The notes under the pieces are model-generated. The model was given only the letters and a program-made list of their open reading frames with translations. It did not search any database and had not been told where the DNA came from. From positions 1,178,001 to 1,242,000 of the forward strand of contig NZ_AP027731.1 of NCBI RefSeq assembly GCF_030296595.1: DNA of 64,000 nt, in the 5' to 3' direction. The translations under genes and the position numbers were made by a program. Every line of letters begins with the position of its first letter. Position 1 is the stretch's first letter. Origin of the DNA: Naasia aerilata (lineage in GTDB: Bacteria; Actinomycetota; Actinomycetes; Actinomycetales; Microbacteriaceae). Below are positions 56,575-62,930 of this stretch, piece by piece.

Positions 56575-57397
56575 TCGGCAGGCGGGCCGGCTGGCCCGCG
56601 GACCGCATGCTCGTCGCCCTCGACATCGACGGCACGGTCCTGCACGAGAGCGGCGTCGTGAGCGACGGCGTCGCGGAGGAGGTCGCGCGCCTCGTCCGCG
56701 AGGGCCACGAGGTGATGCTCGCGACGGGACGCTCGGTGGCGAGCACCCTGCCGGTCCTCGACCAGCTCGGGATCGCGCCCGAGTACTGCGTGTGCTCCAA
56801 CGGGGCGATCACCGTCCGGCGCGATGCCTCGGCCCCGATGGGCTACCGCCGGGAGTACGTGGAGACGTTCGACCCGACCAGCGTGCTGACCACCGTGCGG
56901 GCGCACCTGCTCGACGCGCGCTACGCGGTGGAGGACGAGACGGGGTTCTACCGCTACACGGGGAGTTCCCGACGGGCGCGCTCGGGCTCTCGTCGGAGCA
57001 CGTGACCTTCGAGAACCTCCTGCACACCCGCGCCACGCGGGTCGTCGTCATCTCGCCGGACCACGCGGTCGAGGAGTTCCTCGGCGTGGTCGAGCGGATG
57101 GGCCTGCACCGGGTCAGCTACACCGTGGGCTGGACGGCGTGGCTCGACATCGCTCCGGATGGCGTCAACAAGGCGACCGCCCTGGAGCGGGTCCGCCGCA
57201 CCCTCGGCGCGCCCCGCAAGAACGTGATCGCGGTGGGCGACGGCCGCAACGACATCGAGATGCTGCGCTGGGCGGCCGAGACCGGACGCGGCGTCGCGAT
57301 GGGCCAGGCGCCGCACGAGGTCATCGCCGTCGCCTCGGAGGTCACGGGGCCGGTGTCCGAGGACGGCCTGCAGACGGTCCTCGCATCCATCCGCTGA
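56571..57397 (+). CDS. Cof-type HAD phosphatase
   Basis: About 275 aa HAD hydrolase of class IIB. Motif [14 protein letters not shown], motif [13 protein letters not shown], motif III Lys in [12 protein letters not shown] and motif [14 protein letters not shown]. The break at GGGG 56960-56963 lies in the cap domain; one more G gives [15 protein letters not shown]. Overlaps serS by 4 nt; serS-HAD pairs are common in Microbacteriaceae-like genomes. Probably a sugar-phosphate or nucleotide phosphatase. Confidence 0.88.
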
Positions 57398-57465
57398 CCC
57401 GGATCCGCTGACCGGGCGTCCTGCCGCTCGGTAGACTCGCCCCGTCCGGCCGGGAGGCCGGGCGA

Positions 57466-57550
57466 GGAGGGCTGTCCGAGCGGCCGATGGAGCCAGTCTT
57501 GAAAACTGGTGGGCAGAGATGTCTCGTGGGTTCGAATCCCACGCCCTCCG
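57466..57550 (+). tRNA. tRNA-Ser (anticodon UGA)
   Basis: Acceptor stem GGAGGGC pairs with GCCCTCC (57543-57549); anticodon stem CCAGT/ACTGG encloses CTTGAAA, anticodon TGA at 57500-57502; a variable arm of serine type precedes the T arm GTGGG-TTCGAAT-CCCAC. Discriminator G at 57550; CCA is not encoded. Its 3' end is the likely integration site of the following island. Confidence 0.95.
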
Positions 57551-57556
57551 CTGGCG
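57531..57556 (+). repeat. Putative attachment site, tRNA-proximal copy
   Basis: The 3' end of tRNA-Ser plus six flanking bases. It shares TTCGAATCC and CTCCGCTGGCG, in the same order and nearly the same spacing, with 61504-61528. Confidence 0.55.
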
Positions 57557-57559
57557 CGT

Positions 57560-57711
57560 GAAGCGGTGTTTCTGCCGAACAGTCGGTGTGCTGATGACTG
57601 TGACACGCCGTCGAAATCGGCGTTTGCCACATCTTGCCCACACTCGTGCGCCAGTTCGACGTCGAGACGGTCGGCGGCCTGGTCGATATCGTCGTCGAAC
57701 AGGTCTGCCTA
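57560..57711 (-). pseudogene. Tyrosine-integrase C-terminal remnant
   Basis: Read on the minus strand from just after a TAG (57709-57711): ADLFDDDIDQAADRLDVELA. The pattern Y-A-D-L-F-D-D-D-(I/L)-D is the usual C-terminal end of actinobacterial phage/ICE tyrosine recombinases (after the catalytic Tyr). Only this tail is left; the Tyr codon position is now the stop. The fragment points away from and directly abuts the tRNA, where integrase genes sit. Recognition rests on about 20 residues, so it is tentative. Confidence 0.4.
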
Positions 57712-57770
57712 GATGGTCGGAGCAAGACCCGTGCGCGGCCTCAAACCCGCCCGGCCCAAACCTCACCATC

Positions 57771-58154
57771 CGGAGTCAGTGGAAAGCGGCGCCGATCCTG
57801 ACGGGCTTCGTCGGCGGCTGCTCGCCGTGGCTGCAGTACCCGGACCCAACGATGTTCTTCTTCTACTCCATCGCGTTCGGGCCGTACATGCTGCTCGCGC
57901 TCGCCGCGGCGATCGGGCTGATGGTGGTGAAGCAGCCCGCGGCGGACTCCCCCGACGAACTGATCGCGCTCGACGCCTCCTACGGCCTCCGCATCCGACG
58001 GGTCGTCGGCGCCGTGTTCGTCGTCGCCGCGGTGGTGTTCAGCATCTTCTTCTTCCCGATCAGGGGCCCGCCGGCGCCGTACTGGGTCTGGCACATCCAC
58101 ATGTGGTCCCCGACCTGGATCCGACCAGGTAGCACCTGTGGACGGCAGCGCTGA
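57771..58154 (+). pseudogene. Protein O-mannosyltransferase (PMT) C-terminal fragment
   Basis: About 127 codons with two or three hydrophobic helices. APILTGFVGGCSPWLQYPD, TMFFFYSIAFGPYMLLALAA and WVWHIHMWSPTWI match the four-helix C-terminal domain of actinobacterial Pmt (dolichyl-phosphate-mannose-protein mannosyltransferase), where a W-x-x-Y-x-x-R-T-M-F-F-F-Y stretch and a final W-x-x-x-M-W-x-P-x-W-I occur. The catalytic N-terminal ~400 residues are absent, so this is a stranded fragment carried or truncated during island formation. An ATG at 57852 could still start a short membrane peptide. Confidence 0.6.
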
Positions 58155-58266
58155 AGCCAGCCCTTCCCGTAGCTTCAACAGATCACCGCTATCACCCACG
58201 CGGACGGCTCGATCGGCCCGCACGCGAGACGTCGGACTCTACTGACCGTGAGGCACCGGGCCATTA

Positions 58267-58836
58267 CTAGGCGCCCAGCTGCTTTCGCCCGGCTCGCGAT
58301 GCGATGACTCGCGGGCCTTTCATCTGCATCTGCGCGAACTGCTCGCTGACGCCGAACGCTCGCGCCACCTGCAAGTTGGTCCACTTGGCGAAGGCGGCCT
58401 TTCTCGCCGCGGCTTCGGGCACTAGCAGTTCTCCGGCGACGAAGGTCGCCTCCTTCTCTTTCGTCGCGTCGAGAACTCGGCTGTGATCCGCGCCGAGAAG
58501 GAGACCCTCGAAGGCGTGCTCAAGCAAGTGGTGCCCGAGTTCATGGGCAATGCTCGCCCGACGTCGCACTTCGGCGTGCGCGTCGTTCTCGATGATCACT
58601 CGACTGCGGCCGAGAGGTACGAGCGCGGCCGACCAGATGCCCTTCGTGTTCTCAAAGAAGTGCTGATGGGCTACGTCCGTGAGTTCCCACTCCCGCAGCT
58701 CCGAGAGCGTGTAGACCGGAATGCCGTGCTCGTCGGCGAGCCGGTAGGGGTCCAGGCGGTCGCCGCCGGCAAGGCCCAGCGCTTCACGCTCCTCCTGAGC
58801 AACCTCTCGCATGAGCTTCTGGGTCCACCGCGTCAA
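58267..58836 (-). CDS. ImmA/IrrE-family metallopeptidase
   Basis: 189 aa. The zinc motif is SIAHELGHHLLEHAFEG (H-E-x-x-H, near residue 97), and a downstream Glu lies in KEKEATFVAGELLVPEAA. The family includes ICE/phage anti-repressors that cleave a partner XRE repressor. Its start overlaps the stop of the XRE gene by 4 nt, the standard ImmR-ImmA arrangement. Probably controls the divergent ubiquitin-like operon or formerly controlled element excision. Confidence 0.88.
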   Translation of the reverse strand: MTRWTQKLMREVAQEEREALGLAGGDRLDPYRLADEHGIPVYTLSELREWELTDVAHQHFFENTKGIWSAALVPLGRSRVIIENDAHAEVRRRASIAHELGHHLLEHAFEGLLLGADHSRVLDATKEKEATFVAGELLVPEAAARKAAFAKWTNLQVARAFGVSEQFAQMQMKGPRVIASRAGRKQLGA

Positions 58837-59216
58837 TCCTCCCTCCGCGCATCACTACCTGCTTGAAATCGGCGTGCCGCTGCTGCAATGACCTCCTCCA
58901 GGTACGCAATGTCCTTGCTCGTTAGGTCCTTGCGCGCCCTTAACAGCGGGACCAGTTGTGCAACCAGGTCTGGCTGTTCGTCGACAAGTTCACTCGAAGA
59001 CGCGGTGTAGAAGTTCTCTGCCGGCATCCGGAGCCAGGACGTCATCGCTGCGAATGCCTCAACGTCCGGCTTGAGGTCGTTCGCCATCCGGGAGATGGTC
59101 GACGGGCTCACCCCAAGTTCCTTCGCGAGCTGCCGCCACGACAACCCTCGACGTTCCCGAGCCTGATCTAGAGCGGCGTGAAGGGATTGGACGTCCACCC
59201 GCCGTTCGCCGCTCAT
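58833..59216 (-). CDS. XRE-family HTH repressor
   Basis: 127 aa. HTH: ALDQARERRGLSWRQLAKEL then GVSPSTISRMANDLKPDVE (recognition helix near residue 38). The C-terminal half is helical and has no peptidase motif. Together with ImmA it forms a regulator pair. It is divergent from the ubiquitin-like gene across 139 bp containing a perfect palindrome, its likely operator. Confidence 0.87.
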   Translation of the reverse strand: MSGERRVDVQSLHAALDQARERRGLSWRQLAKELGVSPSTISRMANDLKPDVEAFAAMTSWLRMPAENFYTASSSELVDEQPDLVAQLVPLLRARKDLTSKDIAYLEEVIAAAARRFQAGSDARRED

Positions 59217-59274
59217 CGCCGGGCCGAACGCTGCGCACTGCTCGACATCTCGATCACACGTGCTAGCATAGTAC

Positions 59275-59292
59275 TGCTCGAAACTTCGAGCA
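59275..59292. promoter_or_regulatory. Candidate XRE operator
   Basis: TGCTCGAAACTTCGAGCA, perfect 8-bp arms with a 2-nt spacer, centred between the divergent XRE and ubiquitin-like genes. It follows TCGACA-16 nt-TAGCAT (a plausible -35/-10 on the plus strand), where a repressor would block the plus-strand operon. Confidence 0.65.
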
Positions 59293-59355
59293 CCGCGTCA
59301 GATGTTGCGCACTGGCGGCACGGTGACCAGCGCCAAGGAAAGGAAGTCGATCGCG

Positions 59356-59618
59356 ATGCCGGAGCAGGAGAAGGAGCATGGGAAGGCGACCACGATCTAC
59401 GTGAACACGCGTGAGTTCGAGTGGTCCGAGAAGATGATCTCGTTCGAGCAGGTCTACGGTCTCGCGTTCCCGACCGAGCCGCTGAACGACGGGGACGTCG
59501 TCCGCATCGAGTTCGCCCGGGGGCGAACGGAGGCGGTGCCGGGGCCCTCCAGCCCGGCAAGACGGTGAATGTGAAGCGCGACATGGTCTTCGATGTCTAC
59601 GTCACCGTTCGCAGCTGA
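59356..59618 (+). CDS. Ubiquitin-like (multiubiquitin-domain) protein
   Basis: About 87 aa, one beta-grasp domain of the prokaryotic multiubiquitin type. TTIYVNTREFEWSEKMISFE opens the sheet, then VYGLAFPTEPLNDGDVVRIE, and the last strands KTVNVKRDMVFDVYVTVRS. The C terminus has no Gly-Gly. The break is most likely at the G5 run 59519-59523 (alternative GGGG 59541-59544); one more G joins the two halves. ATG 59356 has AGGAAG 10 nt upstream and is preferred over ATG 59302. It overlaps the E1 gene by 26 nt. Probably a modifier conjugated by the linked enzymes. Confidence 0.8.
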
Positions 59619-60789
59619 CCCGTCGACGAGCCGGCTGCTCGGTGAGGGGTACTGCCTCTCCCTCGAGGGCAACCACCTCATCATCGAGCACGTGCCGTAC
59701 GTCACTCCCGCCGGTTCGGTGGCGTACGGCCGCCTGGCCCTCCCGGTGATCCTCAGTGGAACGACCGTGCAGGACGGCGCCGGCGACCACCGGATCTGGT
59801 TCGTCGGTGAACAGCCGAGCGATGAGAGGGGTCGACCGCTCCCTGGCCCGTCTCCCGAGCCGCACGCCATCACCGCGCAGCTGATCGCGAACTTCATGAT
59901 CTCGAGCAAGCCGAAGGGGATCGGGGCCTTCGCGAACACGTACGACAAGATCACGTCCTACGTGCGAGTTCTCAGCCACCCCGCCCAGATTGTCGACGAA
60001 TCGGTGACCGCGACCCCCGGCGCTGGGTGGAACGAGATCCCGGACGACCTGCCGTTCGTCTACCCCGACACGGGAACGGCGAGAGCAGGACTCGCCGCCA
60101 TGAACGCGGTCTTCCGCGGGCAGCGCATCGGCATCATCGGGCTCGGAGGCACCGGGAGCTACATCCTCGACCAGGTCGCGAAGACCTGGGTCGATGCGAT
60201 CGACCTATTCGACGGCGACGCATTCGACAACCACAATGCCTACCGTGCACCAGGGGCCGCCTCCCTCTCGGAACTGCAGATGCGCCCGAACAAGGCCGAG
60301 TACTTCGCACAGAAGTACGGCCACATGCACACCGGCATCACGGCCCATCCCGTGTTCATCACGGAGGCCAACGTCACGGAACTCAATGGTTGCTCGTTCG
60401 TCTTCATGGCCGCGGCTGACGCGAAGGAGAAGCCGATGATCCTGGACTGGCTGCGCCAAAACGGCGTCCCGACAATCGAGGTCGGCATGGGCATCAGGGA
60501 CGAGGGCGCCGGCCTCTCCGGCCTTCTCGCGGCCGTGAACCACTTCCCGGACCGCGGCGCTCAGGACACCGCGACCTCGCAGGGCGGCATCAACGAGTAC
60601 GACCGCAACATCCAGGTCGCTGACCTCAACAGCTTGAACGCGATCCTCGCCGTCATCAGCTGGAAAAAGTACCTCGGTTACTACGCGAAGGCCGAAAGCG
60701 CGGACGAGGTCGTCTACAAGCTCTTTACCAACACCATTCGCAACGGCCTGATCGACGACACCTCGGCCGGTCAGGAGGAAGAGCTGTGA
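59593..60789 (+). CDS. E1/ThiF-like adenylyltransferase with DUF6791-type N-terminal domain
   Basis: 398 aa. The first ~160 residues form a domain seen in E1-like proteins of bacterial ubiquitin-type operons (AITAQLIANFMISSKPKGIG, YVRVLSHPAQIVDE). The ThiF Rossmann domain has IGIIGLGGTGSYILDQVAK (ATP loop near residue 183), DLFDGDAFDNHNAYRAPG (Arg finger), the Lys in RPNKAEYF and the Asp in FMAAADAKEK. It should adenylate the ubiquitin-like C terminus. No Cys is present in the crossover-loop region after residue 300; the only two Cys are near residues 20 and 270. It overlaps both neighbours. Confidence 0.87.
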   Translation: MSTSPFAADPSTSRLLGEGYCLSLEGNHLIIEHVPYVTPAGSVAYGRLALPVILSGTTVQDGAGDHRIWFVGEQPSDERGRPLPGPSPEPHAITAQLIANFMISSKPKGIGAFANTYDKITSYVRVLSHPAQIVDESVTATPGAGWNEIPDDLPFVYPDTGTARAGLAAMNAVFRGQRIGIIGLGGTGSYILDQVAKTWVDAIDLFDGDAFDNHNAYRAPGAASLSELQMRPNKAEYFAQKYGHMHTGITAHPVFITEANVTELNGCSFVFMAAADAKEKPMILDWLRQNGVPTIEVGMGIRDEGAGLSGLLAAVNHFPDRGAQDTATSQGGINEYDRNIQVADLNSLNAILAVISWKKYLGYYAKAESADEVVYKLFTNTIRNGLIDDTSAGQEEEL

Positions 60790-61169
60790 CGGTCGAGCGC
60801 ATCGAAGGCAGGTTCGTCAAGTCCTTCCCCAGGCCGCTCGAGCCCGGTGTGCTGTACGTTTCAACCCACTTCTCCACGGCTGCACACAGTTGCGCCTGTG
60901 GCTGCGGTCGCGAGGTGATCACACCGCTCTCGCCCGGTCAATGGGTGCTCGCCTTCGACGGCTCGGTGTCCCTATGGCCCTCAATCGGCAACTGGACTCT
61001 GCCATGCCGGTCGCACTACGTGATCGATCACAGCACCATCTCCTGGGCGCAGGATTTCACGCGGGAACAAGTCCTTCGCAATCAGGCGGCTGACGACCAT
61101 GCACTCAGCTCCGCTCGACAGCCAGCGTGGCGACGGGTATTGGGTCGACTCTTTGGGTCCAGGCGATAA
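60786..61169 (+). CDS. DUF6527 (BubE-like) metal-binding protein
   Basis: 127 aa. A Cys/His cluster HSCACGCGREV (residues ~38-48) and a later LPCRSHYVI suggest a zinc site. ITPLSPGQWVLAFDGS and SLWPSIGNWTLPC are the conserved core of DUF6527, a family found beside E1/ubiquitin-like genes (also called BubE). A processing or deconjugating role has been proposed for the family; I see no classical JAB motif. Its ATG overlaps the E1 stop by 4 nt. Confidence 0.8.
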   Translation: MTVERIEGRFVKSFPRPLEPGVLYVSTHFSTAAHSCACGCGREVITPLSPGQWVLAFDGSVSLWPSIGNWTLPCRSHYVIDHSTISWAQDFTREQVLRNQAADDHALSSARQPAWRRVLGRLFGSRR

Positions 61170-61341
61170 CCCCGACATTCCGGCCACCCCTGCGGTCGCG
61201 GACAAGCTGCACGACGGCGCCTCCATCGCAGAGCAGCTTTACCCTTTCCCCCGCGCGTGAGACCGGCGAACCACCGTCGCGCCTCGGGGCTCGGGTGGCT
61301 GCCCGCGCCTGGCCGGCAACGAGCTCGTTCGAGGGTTGGCG

Positions 61342-61503
61342 TTGACCCTGCAATTGGCACTCGTCGCTGCCTGGCGAGAGTCGCCTCTGCCCACAATTGC
61401 TGCGCAAACCGGTGAGGTCTCTCGCGACTCCCCGGTCAAGAATTTCCGGATGACGGCGTCCTTGATCTATCTCGTGGAACGAGGGGACATGCCGACTTTC
61501 TAG
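61342..61503 (+). CDS. Hypothetical truncated ORF at island edge
   Basis: A 53-codon stretch from TTG 61342 to a TAG that touches the distal attachment repeat. It encodes LQLALVAAWRESPLPTIAAQ and ends SLIYLVERGDMPTF. Composition is protein-like but I do not recognise it. Upstream frame is open to 61258. It may be the end of a gene cut by the integration junction, or not coding at all. The remaining part of 61170-61341 shows nothing convincing. Confidence 0.2.
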   Translation: MTLQLALVAAWRESPLPTIAAQTGEVSRDSPVKNFRMTASLIYLVERGDMPTF

Positions 61504-61528
61504 TTCGAATCCAGGGTCTCCGCTGGCG
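61504..61528 (+). repeat. Putative attachment site, distal degenerate copy
   Basis: TTCGAATCC and CTCCGCTGGCG repeated from the tRNA-Ser 3' end with a divergent 5-nt middle (tRNA copy 6 nt). Marks the likely far end of the island. Confidence 0.5.
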
Positions 61529-61563
61529 GGTCCGCCACGAGGTGGCACTTGCTCTCTCGACGG

Positions 61564-61591
61564 CGAGGTGGCAGCAACAGTTGCCACCTCG
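61564..61591. repeat. Short inverted repeat
   Basis: CGAGGTGGCA (61564-61573) pairs perfectly with TGCCACCTCG (61582-61591). It lies just outside the island end. Confidence 0.5.
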
Positions 61592-61616
61592 ACAGGCGCC
61601 GCCCGGGGAAAGGAAA

Positions 61617-61651
61617 GGGGCCGCGGTTCCTACCCCTAGGAACGCGGCCCC
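61617..61651. terminator. Hairpin, terminator-like
   Basis: 14-bp stem with one bulged G (61617-61631 with 61638-61651). The stretch 61529-62024 contains no supported gene; this and the previous hairpin are the only structures seen in it. Confidence 0.5.
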
Positions 61652-62024
61652 GTGATGCGCCATAACCCGATGGCGATCTGTCTCTTCCGCCCCTGCGACT
61701 CGTAACCCGAATACGAGTGCCAGTGGCGGTGTGAGTAGATCCTCCCAAGGATTCGCGGAAACTGCTCCCCCACAGGGAGTGCCCGTCATTTGGAGGACAC
61801 AGCACCCACACCCGTCCCCCGGTCCGATCCGACGGACGTCCCCGGCTCGCGAGCGAATCCGAGTGGCCCTGCAACCCCCGAGTGGGCCATGTCCCCCTGT
61901 CTGCGGACACGCCATGCTGGGAACGTAACAACGACGTGACACGCACCGGTCGCCCCAACCGGCTGCGGACGGCAGCCACCCGAGGTGCTCCCCACACCGG
62001 CATGCCCCGTTCGCGTCGACCGAT

Positions 62025-62064
62025 GAGGCCTCCCCGCGGGACCACCCCGCCCGCGGGGAGCCTC
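62025..62064. terminator. Hairpin terminator after hydrolase gene
   Basis: GAGGC-TCCCCGCGGG type stem with one bulge (62025-62040 with 62050-62064), immediately downstream of the minus-strand hydrolase stop. Confidence 0.65.
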
Positions 62065-62072
62065 GTCACCTC

Positions 62073-62885
62073 TCAGCCTGCCAGGAATTGCGCGAACGGC
62101 CGCACGAAGTCGGGGCGCGCGATGTTCGCCGCGTTGTGGCCGGAGCGAGGGATGCGCAGCGCTCGCGCATGCGGCAGGGCTGCGGCCAGCTTGCGGCAGG
62201 TGTCGCCGAAGTAGGACGCGCTGCGGCTCCCATAGGCGAGGAGCACCTCGGCCGTGACGCCGGCGTACTGCGACGCGGGTCCGTCGTGGGCGGCGATGAG
62301 GCCCACCTCCGTCGACATGGTGGGCAGCAGCTCGCTCATCCTCCGGCCGACCGGAGTGCGGAGGAACACCCGGGTGATCGCGACCTGCGCCGCGAGGGGC
62401 AGCCGGGCGGCGACGCCCTCGCCCCCGGAGGCGCCGGCGCCGGCCAGAGCCATCGCGAGGGGCCTGTCGCCGGCCGCGAGGGCGCGGTCGAATGCGGGCA
62501 GCCAGCCGGCTGAGACGCTCGAGTCGACCGAGATGCCCGGGTCGTACACCGCGATGCGGGTCAACGGCAGGCGGAGCCTCGCCTGCAGGGCGATAAAGGC
62601 GCCGCCGCTGTGGCCGAAGATCTTGGTGGCCCCGGTGCGCTCGAGCACCGCCGCCAGGTCGGCGACGTCCACCTCGGTGGCGTGGTCCGGAGAGATCGGG
62701 GGACCGCCGGGACGCCCACGGCGGTCGTAGGAATGCACGGTGAAGCGGTCGGACAGTGCCGTGGCGAGCCGCCGGTAGTCGTCGGCGACGACCCCGCCGC
62801 CGTGAAGGATCAACACGCCGGGTCCCGAGCCGACGGTGCGGATCCGAAGTCCCGCGGCCGCACCCTCGGATATGACGTCCTCCAT
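62073..62885 (-). CDS. Alpha/beta hydrolase
   Basis: 270 aa. GPGVLILHGGGVVADDYRRL (oxyanion region), YDRRGRPGG, nucleophile elbow KIFGHSGGAFIAL (Ser), and His in RIPRSGHNAANIA. Substrate unknown. Divergent from a TetR gene with a palindrome between them, so it is probably the TetR target, perhaps a detoxifying enzyme. AAGGAG precedes the ATG. Confidence 0.87.
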   Translation of the reverse strand: MEDVISEGAAAGLRIRTVGSGPGVLILHGGGVVADDYRRLATALSDRFTVHSYDRRGRPGGPPISPDHATEVDVADLAAVLERTGATKIFGHSGGAFIALQARLRLPLTRIAVYDPGISVDSSVSAGWLPAFDRALAAGDRPLAMALAGAGASGGEGVAARLPLAAQVAITRVFLRTPVGRRMSELLPTMSTEVGLIAAHDGPASQYAGVTAEVLLAYGSRSASYFGDTCRKLAAALPHARALRIPRSGHNAANIARPDFVRPFAQFLAG

Positions 62886-62896
62886 CGGGGCTCCTT

Positions 62897-62917
62897 ACTG
62901 TGAACGACGTTCGCAGT
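62897..62917. promoter_or_regulatory. TetR-type operator
   Basis: A 21-bp palindrome with one mismatched pair and core GAACGACGTTC (62902-62912), between the divergent hydrolase and TetR starts and touching the TetR -10 box. Confidence 0.75.
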
Positions 62918-62918
62918 T

Positions 62919-62924
62919 TAGGAT
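62919..62924 (+). promoter_or_regulatory. -10 box of tetR-like gene
   Basis: TAGGAT, 6 nt before GTG 62931 and 1 nt after the operator, so self-repression is likely. Confidence 0.5.
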
Positions 62925-62930
62925 GTCGCT

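Noticed and set aside
61504-61550. A second tRNA gene
   Set aside because: Only the T-arm and acceptor-like 3' part is present; there is no anticodon arm or matching 5' acceptor strand, so an attachment remnant is the better reading.
61105-61587. Minus-strand ORF across the island end
   Set aside because: It crosses the attachment repeat, is rich in Arg/Gly/Ser without motifs, and has no start signal.
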